From: DAHUXD01 sp963736455
GTDB taxonomy: Bacteria; Acidobacteriota; Thermoanaerobaculia; UBA5066; Gp7-AA6
NCBI GenBank assembly: GCA_963736455.1
Contig: CAVTON010000001.1
Span: 744,001 to 808,000, forward strand
DNA: 64,000 bases
Reading direction: 5' to 3'
The stretch's first letter is position 1. Each line of letters begins with the position of its first letter. Position numbers and translations under genes: made by a program. Below, in pieces: positions 57,767 to 64,000 of this stretch. The notes beneath the pieces are model-generated. The model was not told where the DNA came from, did not search any database, and saw only the letters and a program-made list of their open reading frames with translations.

Positions 57767-59331
57767 CGCATCCCGTCGACGTCGCGGTGATCGGCTCCGG
57801 CTTCTCCGGCTCGCTCCTGGCCCTGATCGCGCGGCGTCTCGGGCGATCCGTCGTCCTCCTCGAGCGCGGCCGGCATCCGCGCTTTGCGATCGGAGAGTCG
57901 TCGTCGCCGCTGGCGAACCTGCTGCTCGAGGAGCTTGCGCGGCGGTACGACCTGCCGCGGGTGCGGCCGCTCTCCGCCTGGGGACCGTGGCGCCGCGCGT
58001 ACCCCGAGGTCGGCTGCGGCCTGAAGCGCGGCTTCACCTTCTACGCGCACGAGGCGGGGCGGCCCCTTGCGGCCGATCCCGGCCGCCGCGACCAGCTCCT
58101 CGTGGCCGCGAGCCCGCACGACGAGGTCGCCGACACGCACTGGTATCGCCCCGACCTCGACCGCTTTCTCGCCCGGGAGGCCGAGAACGCCGGCGCGGAA
58201 TACGTCGACGAGGCGGAGGCCGCCGTGGTTTCGCATGGACCGCACGGCTTCGTCCTGGCCGCATCGAGGCACGGCCGGCGTCGCGAATACCGCGCCCGTT
58301 TCGTCGTGGACGCGACCGGCCCGAACGGATTCCTCCAGCGCGCGTTGGGGCTCCCCGCTTCCTCGTTCGCGGCCATGCCCGCGACCGAGGGCCTGTGGGC
58401 GCACTTCACGGGAGTGGGACGGCTCGACGAGACGGCTCCCTCGCCTTGCCCCGACCGACCGCCCTATCCGATCGACGACGCCGCGGTCCATCACGTGTTC
58501 GCCGGCGGCTGGATCTGGGTCCTGCGCTTTGCGAATGGCGTCACGAGCGCCGGGGTCGCCGCCGAGCCGGCGCTCGGAAACGAGCTGCGGCTGTCCGACG
58601 GTGCGCCCGCGTGGGATCGCCTCCTCGAACGCCTCCCCACCGTCCGCGCCCAGTTTTCGGAGGCTCGGCCGGCCACCTCCTTCGTTCACCGCTCCGGCCT
58701 TCCCTTCCGCAGCGACGCGGCGGCCGGACCGGCCTGGGCCCTGATGCCCTCGGCGGCAGCCTTCGTCGATCCGCTCCTCTCGACCGGGTTCCCGCTGACG
58801 CTTCTCGGCATCGAGCGCCTCGCCGCGGCCCTGGAAACGGAGTGGGGCCGGCCCGGCTTCGCGGCGAGACTGCGCGAGCACGAGCGCCTCACCCTCTTCG
58901 AGGCGGACACGGCCGCCCTTCTCGTCGGGGCCCTGTACGCGACGTTTTCCGATTTCCCCGTCTTCGCCGCGCTCACGATGCTGTACTTCGCGGCCGCGAG
59001 CTACGCCGAAGCGGCGCGGCGGCTCAAGCGGCCGCAGCTTTCGGGCTCGTTTCTGTCGGGAGACCATCCCATCTTCGGGCCGGCATTGAAGGCCTGCTGC
59101 TCCACCGCCCTCGAGCGCGATGGCCGCCGCCGGGACGAGCTCCTCGCGATGGTCCGGCGGGCGATCGAACCGCTCGACGTGATCGGGCTCTCCGACACGA
59201 GCCGGCGCAACTGGTACCCCGTCCTCGCGGAGGACCTGATCGCTTCGCGGGAGAAGCTCGGGGCCAGCCGGGAGGAGATCGAGGTCCTCCTGGAATCCCT
59301 GGCCGCCGCGCCCTCAGTGCATGGAATGTGA
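57763..59331 (+). CDS. FAD-dependent oxidoreductase of the tryptophan-halogenase family
   Basis: This 522-aa flavoprotein has GSGFSG at residues 11-16, 'RSVVLLERGRHPRFAIGESSSP' (the GES motif of flavin halogenases), and 'ARFVVDATGPNGFLQRALGL'. The halogenase signature WxWxIP appears as 'GGWIWVLRF', with the Ile-Pro lost, so halogenation is doubtful. 'SFVHRSGLPFR' and 'AAFVDPLLSTGFPLTLLGIERL' fit the FAD-binding end. It may oxidise or dehydrogenate the product of the preceding two enzymes. It starts at a GTG overlapping the radical SAM stop. Its last 18 bp overlap the end of the converging gene. Confidence 0.83.
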   Translation: MTHPVDVAVIGSGFSGSLLALIARRLGRSVVLLERGRHPRFAIGESSSPLANLLLEELARRYDLPRVRPLSAWGPWRRAYPEVGCGLKRGFTFYAHEAGRPLAADPGRRDQLLVAASPHDEVADTHWYRPDLDRFLAREAENAGAEYVDEAEAAVVSHGPHGFVLAASRHGRRREYRARFVVDATGPNGFLQRALGLPASSFAAMPATEGLWAHFTGVGRLDETAPSPCPDRPPYPIDDAAVHHVFAGGWIWVLRFANGVTSAGVAAEPALGNELRLSDGAPAWDRLLERLPTVRAQFSEARPATSFVHRSGLPFRSDAAAGPAWALMPSAAAFVDPLLSTGFPLTLLGIERLAAALETEWGRPGFAARLREHERLTLFEADTAALLVGALYATFSDFPVFAALTMLYFAAASYAEAARRLKRPQLSGSFLSGDHPIFGPALKACCSTALERDGRRRDELLAMVRRAIEPLDVIGLSDTSRRNWYPVLAEDLIASREKLGASREEIEVLLESLAAAPSVHGM

Positions 59332-60540
59332 GCCCATGCTCGAGAGCTCGAACGCGATCCTCATGAAGACGTGGAAGGAGACCGGGTTTCGCGAGTAGAC
59401 CGGGTCGAGCCGGTCCGTGAACCGGTAGAGCGTCACGTCGGCGCCGAGTCCCGTCGAGAGAAATGAGACCACCGGGAAATTCCGCGCGTAGCCGAGCGTG
59501 GCGGCATCGACGCGAGTCCGGTCCGGCGGAACGCCCGGCGGCGGCTGGCTCTTGTGCACGAGCACGAAGAGGTCTCGATCGACCGCCTCGAGACGGCCGT
59601 AGATCGTGTTCCAGTGCCCGAACACCCAGTTCCACTCGAGGAGCGTCCCCCACGCGACCTCGCCGCTCTCCTCGTTGCGCCCCGTGATGAGCGATACGGC
59701 GAGCGACCCGTCCGGCAGGACCGTCTCGTAGGCGATCATTCCCGTCAGCCGGGTGAGGTCACCGGGCTCCGCCGCTTCCGGGTTGGTGAGATGTCCCCCC
59801 GAGACCTGCACCGTCCAGCCTTCCAACGGAGTCACCGTCAGCCGCCCCGAGAACGAATCGATCGCTCCCGCCTGGATGTTCCAGCGGTTCTCGTCGGGCT
59901 CGGCGCCGTGAAAGGCCGACCCCTCGAGGACCACGCTCCCCGAGGTCAGGCCGAGCGTCAGCACGTCGTAGGAGATGTGGGTCGAATCCTGGTTGTGATG
60001 CGAAAGAGGGGCCGTGGGATTCTCGAGGGCCGATGCGCGGTGAACGAACGCCGGGGGACCGAGCGCCGGCTCGCCGACGGCCGCGGCATAGAACGAAAGG
60101 CTCGTGTCGCGCGAGAGCTGCTTCTCCCAGGAGCCGGCGATCTGCGCGAAGAAGTCGTGGGGATGCTGCACGTCCACGAGAAGCACGCCCTGGTTGGTCT
60201 CCCCGGTCTGGAAGAGCTCCGGGCTGCCGGGCGACGGGATCGTCGCCGGCTCGAGCGACAGCGTTCCGAGCAGGGTGAGCTTTCCGCCGAGAAACGAGCG
60301 CATCGCCATGCCCATGAAGTGGTTCTGCGACTCGAGCGCGTGGCCGCCGGAGGGCCCGCCCTGGTCGTCGTAGTTCACGAACATCCAGCCGTGGACCATC
60401 GTCATCCAGTGGTCCATCGCGGGCATGTCCTTCATGGCCTTCATCGGATCTGCGGGCGGCAGGCTCCCGCCCTCCTGCGCGTGGGCGCACATGACGAGGC
60501 CGAAACAGAAAACGAAAGCCATCGGGATTCGAACCGGCAT
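59314..60540 (-). CDS. Met/His-rich predicted outer-membrane protein
   Basis: This 408-aa protein has a signal peptide ('MAFVFCFGLVMCAHAQ'). A Met/His-rich segment follows ('DPMKAMKDMPAMDHWMTMVHGW', then 'HFMGMAMR'), a composition seen in periplasmic copper-binding proteins. The remainder alternates polar and hydrophobic residues in short strands ('KLTLLGTLSLEPATI', 'SLSFYAAAVGEPALG', 'WTVQVSGGHLTNP', 'VSFHVFMRIAFELSSM'), consistent with an outer-membrane beta-barrel. No named family was recognised. It follows the Cys-rich exported peptide gene by 57 bp and may work with it in metal handling; inference. Confidence 0.7.
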   Translation of the reverse strand: MPVRIPMAFVFCFGLVMCAHAQEGGSLPPADPMKAMKDMPAMDHWMTMVHGWMFVNYDDQGGPSGGHALESQNHFMGMAMRSFLGGKLTLLGTLSLEPATIPSPGSPELFQTGETNQGVLLVDVQHPHDFFAQIAGSWEKQLSRDTSLSFYAAAVGEPALGPPAFVHRASALENPTAPLSHHNQDSTHISYDVLTLGLTSGSVVLEGSAFHGAEPDENRWNIQAGAIDSFSGRLTVTPLEGWTVQVSGGHLTNPEAAEPGDLTRLTGMIAYETVLPDGSLAVSLITGRNEESGEVAWGTLLEWNWVFGHWNTIYGRLEAVDRDLFVLVHKSQPPPGVPPDRTRVDAATLGYARNFPVVSFLSTGLGADVTLYRFTDRLDPVYSRNPVSFHVFMRIAFELSSMGSHSMH

Positions 60541-60597
60541 TCCCTCTCCCCGTTGCCGGGCGGCGCCCGGCTGTCGCGAGACGAAAGCTCGCGCGGG

Positions 60598-60945
60598 TCA
60601 GAGGCGCCGGGCAGAGAGAACGGGAGGGCCGCCGAGGCTTCGCGCCTCCGTTCGGGCCGCCGGAGACTCGGGGAAAACAGCGAGGAGGACGGCGGCCCCG
60701 GAATGGCCGGCGAGGGGGGCCGCGATGGGCGCGCGAGTCGAATCGGTGACCGCGGGCGCGGCCGGGGCCGGCCGGGCGAGCGTGCCGTCACAGCCGCAGC
60801 AGGGCCCCGGCGCGAGCACCGGGATCGTGGCCGCATCGGACGACAGGGCGCAGCACGTCGGGCACAGCGCGGCAAGCGGCGCGGCGGCGAGGCCGAGGCC
60901 GAAGAGGACGGCGAGGACGAGGCGACGCGCGCGGTGAGAGATCAT
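60598..60945 (-). CDS. Small exported Cys-rich protein
   Basis: This 115-aa protein has a clear signal peptide ('RLVLAVLFGLGLAAAPLAA'). It is followed at once by CPTCC and, about 16 residues on, CCGCDG: six cysteines within 25 residues, suited to metal or cluster binding or disulfides. The rest is Ala/Pro/Arg-rich and low in complexity. No family was recognised. It is the first gene of a probable two-gene unit with the Met/His-rich outer-membrane protein. Because the C-terminal half is compositionally biased, the exact end of the functional protein is unsure. Confidence 0.55.
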   Translation of the reverse strand: MISHRARRLVLAVLFGLGLAAAPLAALCPTCCALSSDAATIPVLAPGPCCGCDGTLARPAPAAPAVTDSTRAPIAAPLAGHSGAAVLLAVFPESPAARTEARSLGGPPVLSARRL

Positions 60946-60997
60946 CGGACCCCCCCGAGAACTCCGCCTCGGGAACGCGCATTCCCGACCGCGTGCA

Positions 60998-61873
60998 TCA
61001 CTCTCCCCGCGTGAGCCGGCGATAGGTCCGCAGGTGCCGCAGCGCCTCCGCGGGCCGGCCCAGACGCTCGGCCAGAGCGGCCGCGTTGAAGTGCGCGTCG
61101 GCGTTGTCCGGATCGAGACGCACCGCGTGCTGGTATTCGAGCAGCGCCTCGGGCAGGCGGCGCAGGTCTTCGAGCGCGACGCCCAGGTTGAACGCCGCGG
61201 TCGCGTCCTCGGGCCGCAGCTCCAGCGCGCGGCGATAGAGGGGCTCGGCCGCCGCCGGCTCGCCCGACTCGTGCAGCAGCCGGCCGAGGTTCACGAGGGC
61301 ATCGGTGTGATCGGGATCGAGCTCGAGCGCTCGCGCGTAGGCATCGCGGGCCTCGGCCGGGGAGGCCGGCTCGAGCTCGCAGGCCCATTCGTACCAGTCG
61401 TCGGCCGAGAGCTCCCCCGGGTCTTCCCGCGCCTCGCGAAGCGCCCGGCGTACCACGGGAGAGTTCTCCTGCGCGTCCGCGGCGCCGAAGTCGAAGAGGA
61501 TCTGACCCGACTCCGGCTGCCAGCGCCGCGAGCCCTCCTCGACGACGATCCGGCTGCCCTCGGCGGCGATCCGCACTCCCGTCAGCGGCCGGTTGGCCGG
61601 CATCTGCGCGCGCAGGCGTCGCAGGGCCCGTCGGATCCGTCGGTGAGGAACGCCCGCCTCGACGAGGCCTCCGGCCGTCCGCAGAAAGACCAGATCCTGG
61701 AACGAGAAGCGCCACCGGCGCCCGGCACCGCGCTCGGGAGAAAGGAATCCCGCGCGGACGTAGCCGCGCACCCTCGAGTCCGGAACGGCGAGGAGCTTCG
61801 CGACTTCCCGGGTGGAGTAGCCCTTCAAGCCAATCTCAGGATACCCGAGATTGGCCCGTCGGGCGGCGGTCAA
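60998..61873 (-). CDS. MerR-type HTH regulator fused to TPR repeats
   Basis: This 291-aa protein has a MerR-like winged helix at residues about 18-90 ('YSTREVAKLLAVPDSRVRGYVRAGFLSP', 'FSFQDLVFLRTAGGLVEAG') and a middle region that may dimerise. About three or four tetratricopeptide repeats follow from about residue 165 ('SPAEARDAYARALELDPDHTDAL', 'AEPLYRRALELRPEDATAAFNLG', 'ALLEYQHAVRLDPDNADAHFN'). The TTG start overlaps the ku stop (TTGA), so it is probably translated from the ku mRNA. The TPR part probably replaces the ligand domain by a protein-interaction surface. Target genes are unknown. Confidence 0.85.
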   Translation of the reverse strand: MTAARRANLGYPEIGLKGYSTREVAKLLAVPDSRVRGYVRAGFLSPERGAGRRWRFSFQDLVFLRTAGGLVEAGVPHRRIRRALRRLRAQMPANRPLTGVRIAAEGSRIVVEEGSRRWQPESGQILFDFGAADAQENSPVVRRALREAREDPGELSADDWYEWACELEPASPAEARDAYARALELDPDHTDALVNLGRLLHESGEPAAAEPLYRRALELRPEDATAAFNLGVALEDLRRLPEALLEYQHAVRLDPDNADAHFNAAALAERLGRPAEALRHLRTYRRLTRGE

Positions 61874-62763
61874 GCCTTGCGCGCCGACTCGCTTCTCATC
61901 TGCGCGACCCGGGCGGGCGCGCGCCTGGCAGGCTTGCGGGAAGACTCTCCGGCGGAGGCCGGCTTCGCCGAAGGAGCGGCCGCGGCCTCGGGCTTCTTCG
62001 CGAGGCTCGCCTTGAGGGCCTCCATCAGGTCGATGATCTGGCCGCCGCCCGCCTCGGGCGGGGCAATCGAAATGTCCTCGCCCTCGACCTTCTTCTGGAT
62101 GAGCCCGAGAATCCGCTTCTTGACGTCGTCCTCGTAGGTCTCCGGCTTGAAGGCGTCCGTCGCGCGCTGGTCCACGAGCAGCTTGGCGAGGTCGAGCTCT
62201 TTCGCGCTGACCTCGGCCGATTCGACCGGGACGTCGGCGAACGATCGGACCTCGTCGGCGTAGTAGAGCTGCTGCATCACGATACCGCCGTCGAGCGGGC
62301 GCAGGAGAACGAGGTACTGCTTCCCGCGCGCCGCGTAGCGCGCCAGCGCGACTCGCCCGGTCTCCTGCATCACCTTCGACAGCAGCGCGTACGCCTTGGC
62401 GCCGCCCTTGTCGGGGCCGACGTAGTAGGTGCGGTCGAAGTAGACCGGATCGACCTTCGCGATCGGGACGAACTCGACGACCTCGATCGACTGTGTCGAT
62501 TGCTCCTCGAGCGCCTTGAGCTCCTCGGGAGTGAAGGTGACGTAGCGGTCCTTCGAGAACTCGTAGCCCTTGACCATCTGGTCGCGGGGGACGACTTCGC
62601 CGTCCTTCGTGCAGAGATACTGCTGCTTCAGCCGCGCCCCGTCCTTACCGTGCAGCATGTTGAAGGAAATGGCGGCCGACGCGTCCGCGGCCGCGTAGAG
62701 CTTGATCGGGATCGAGACCAGCCCGAAAGAGATCGTTCCCGCCGCTATAGGCCTTGCGCTCAT
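61870..62763 (-). CDS. ku: Non-homologous end-joining protein Ku
   Basis: This 297-aa bacterial Ku forms the homodimeric ring that binds DNA ends and recruits LigD. The family N-terminus is clear: 'RPIAAGTISFGLVSIPIKLYAA', then 'FNMLHGKDGARLKQQYLC'. The core follows ('SIEVVEFVPIAKVDPVYFDRTYY', 'GRVALARYAARGKQYLVLLRP', 'YADEVRSF'). The C-terminal 45 residues are Lys/Ala/Arg-rich, as in many soil bacteria, and may modulate DNA threading. The ATG at 62763 is 24 bp from divergent ligD. The downstream MerR/TPR gene overlaps its stop. Confidence 0.96.
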   Translation of the reverse strand: MSARPIAAGTISFGLVSIPIKLYAAADASAAISFNMLHGKDGARLKQQYLCTKDGEVVPRDQMVKGYEFSKDRYVTFTPEELKALEEQSTQSIEVVEFVPIAKVDPVYFDRTYYVGPDKGGAKAYALLSKVMQETGRVALARYAARGKQYLVLLRPLDGGIVMQQLYYADEVRSFADVPVESAEVSAKELDLAKLLVDQRATDAFKPETYEDDVKKRILGLIQKKVEGEDISIAPPEAGGGQIIDLMEALKASLAKKPEAAAAPSAKPASAGESSRKPARRAPARVAQMRSESARKA

Positions 62764-62787
62764 AGGTTTAGGACCGACAAGGTTAAC

Positions 62788-64000
62788 ATGGCCCGGGGTC
62801 CGCCGAAGTTGTCGCTCGAAAAATACCGTCAGAAGCGCTCCGCCGATTCGACGCCCGAGCCCTTCGGGCGCGCCGGCCCGGGGCGTCCGCATCTCTTCGT
62901 GGTTCAGAAACATGCGGCCACGCGCCTGCACTACGACTTCCGCCTGGAGTGGGACGGGGTCCTGAAGTCCTGGGCCGTTCCCCAGGGCCCCTCGCCCGAC
63001 CCCGCCGAGAAGAGGCTCGCGGTCGAGGTCGAGGACCATCCGGTCGAGTACGCCGATTTCGAAGGCGTCATCCCCGAGGGCAACTACGGCGCCGGCGAGG
63101 TCATCGTCTGGGACCAGGGACGCTGGACGCCGCTCGCCGACCTCGACGAAGGGATGAAGAAGGGAAAGCTCCTCTTCGAGCTGTCCGGCTACAAGCTCCG
63201 CGGCCGCTGGACGCTCGTCCGCATGAAGACGAAGGGCAAGACCACGGGCAAAGAGTGGCTGCTGATCAAGGAGCGCGACGGGTTCGTGCGAAAGGGTCCG
63301 GAGGCGGCCTATCCGCAGGAGTCGATCTTCTCGGGACGCACGGTCGAGGACCTGGCCTCGGGCTCGAGCCGCGCGGCGGAGATTCGCGAGGAGCTCGTCC
63401 GGCTGGGGGCGCCCCGGCGCGAGGTGAGAATTCGGGACGTCAAGCTGATGCTCGCCGAGACCCGCGAGGCGGCGTTCACGCGGCCGGGCTGGATCTGGGA
63501 GCTCAAGTACGACGGCTATCGCCTCCTCGCCGGCCGCGAGGACGGGAAGCCGGCGCTGCGCTACCGCCACGGCATGGACTCGACCGGGACGTTTCCCGAA
63601 ATCGCCCGCGCGGTCGCGGCGCTTCCCTCCGAGAGCTTCATCCTCGACGGCGAGGTCGTGGTCCTCGATGCGAAGTCTCAGCCGCGCTTCGGCCTGCTCC
63701 AGAAACGCGCGCTCCTTCAGCGCCGGCCCGACATCGATCGGGCCGCGGTCGAGCTTCCGGCCACGCTCTTCGCCTTCGACCTGCTCGCCTTCGAAGGCTT
63801 CGACCTGCGCCCGCTCCCGCTCGTTCAGCGCAAGGCGCTGCTTCGAAAGCTGCTGCCTCGCGCCGGTCCCGTGCGCTTTGCGGACGACGTCGCCGAGCGG
63901 GGCGACGATCTGCTCGCGGCCGCCGGCGAGCTCCACCTCGAAGGAGTCGTCGGCAAGAAGGCCGACTCGCCGTACCGGGGGGCGCGCTCCGGAGACTGGG
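62788..64000 (+). CDS. ligD: DNA ligase D (5' part; runs off window)
   Basis: About 404 residues are visible. Residues about 25-160 are the 3'-phosphoesterase domain ('HLFVVQKHAATRLHYDFRLEWDG', 'WAVPQGPSPDP', 'VEDHPVEYADFEGVIPEGNYGAG'). After a linker, the ATP-dependent ligase domain starts with nucleophile Lys240 in ELKYDGYR, then 'FILDGEVVVLD', 'LFAFDLLAFEG' and 'LEGVVGKKADSPYR'. The order phosphoesterase-ligase, with any polymerase domain still to come, matches the PE-LIG-POL arrangement of many proteobacterial LigD. It is divergent from ku, forming a standard NHEJ locus. The end of the gene is outside the window. Confidence 0.95.
   Translation, partial: MARGPPKLSLEKYRQKRSADSTPEPFGRAGPGRPHLFVVQKHAATRLHYDFRLEWDGVLKSWAVPQGPSPDPAEKRLAVEVEDHPVEYADFEGVIPEGNYGAGEVIVWDQGRWTPLADLDEGMKKGKLLFELSGYKLRGRWTLVRMKTKGKTTGKEWLLIKERDGFVRKGPEAAYPQESIFSGRTVEDLASGSSRAAEIREELVRLGAPRREVRIRDVKLMLAETREAAFTRPGWIWELKYDGYRLLAGREDGKPALRYRHGMDSTGTFPEIARAVAALPSESFILDGEVVVLDAKSQPRFGLLQKRALLQRRPDIDRAAVELPATLFAFDLLAFEGFDLRPLPLVQRKALLRKLLPRAGPVRFADDVAERGDDLLAAAGELHLEGVVGKKADSPYRGARSGDW

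Noticed and set aside
57763..59331. Assignment as a genuine tryptophan halogenase
   Set aside because: The family fold and GES motif are present but the WxWxIP signature is altered to WIWVLRF, so only a family-level call is made.

Overview
High-GC (roughly 70 %) bacterial chromosome, gene-dense, with genes on both strands and many 1-4 bp start/stop overlaps (ATGA, GTGA, TTGA). The gene set points to a Gram-negative-type, heterotrophic soil or sediment lineage, most likely Acidobacteriota (Thermoanaerobaculia/Vicinamibacteria-like). Supporting features are small secreted proteins ending in one S-layer-homology-like module, exported TonB-C-terminal-domain proteins, a LytS/LytTR pair next to a LiaF-like protein, and Ku/LigD end joining. 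This placement is an inference from gene content; no rRNA or other phylogenetic marker is present. No tRNA, rRNA, CRISPR array or intact insertion sequence was recognised.

Layout. 1-1872: 5'-truncated view of an Fpg/Nei glycosylase, a DUF4288-like protein and an NmrA-type reductase. 1898-8525 (minus): one tight operon reading moaB, a NamZ::MobB fusion, a HAD phosphatase, a serC-like aminotransferase, serA and ddl. Divergent moaA faces it across 20 bp. 9577-12873 (minus): ribBA, mobA, moaC and a phzF-like gene. With moaA, moaB and the MobB domain, much of molybdenum-cofactor synthesis is therefore here. 13164-18771: methylmalonyl-CoA mutase large subunit, bacterioferritin, 2-oxoacid dehydrogenase E1 alpha and beta, and an XdhC-like protein. 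18809-25432: an unknown 567-aa protein, a LolA-like exported protein, a lipase-like hydrolase, and a LytTR regulator/LytS kinase/LiaF-like group. 25589-30700: E2 acyltransferase, a GT-C membrane protein, a methyltransferase, lipB and lipA; lipoylation genes thus sit close to a lipoyl-dependent E2. 30709-34532: two TonB-C-type exported proteins, a radical SAM protein, a MITE-like element and a stand-alone ATP-dependent DNA ligase.

34644-49727 (plus) is the most distinctive region. It holds a DUF2298 (Chlor_Arch_YYY) membrane protein, a GT4 glycosyltransferase, a methyltransferase and a sugar-nucleotide epimerase. These are followed by two very large polytopic proteins carrying C-terminal six-blade NHL propellers (a GT39-like/DUF2298/NHL protein of 1638 aa and an Agl23-like/NHL protein of 897 aa) and another GT-C-like membrane protein. 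Just beyond it on the minus strand are a UGM-like flavoprotein, a GT2 and a UbiA-type DPPR-synthase-like enzyme. Together they look like a lipid-linked glycan assembly locus whose substrate is unknown.

50524-52224: two paralogous SLH-module secreted proteins, each followed by an identical UUCG-loop terminator. 55474-59331 (plus): an asparagine-synthase-like, radical SAM and FAD-halogenase-like trio that resembles a small biosynthetic operon. 59314-60945 (minus): a Met/His-rich predicted outer-membrane protein and a Cys-rich exported peptide. 60998-64000: a MerR-HTH/TPR regulator translationally coupled to ku, with divergent ligD running off the window.

A recurrent signal is a TANNNT-like -10 hexamer only 6-9 nt before the start codon of several first genes that lack a Shine-Dalgarno sequence. 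This suggests leaderless transcription; a second class of genes has a TAGAAT box 25-45 nt upstream plus a clear Shine-Dalgarno.
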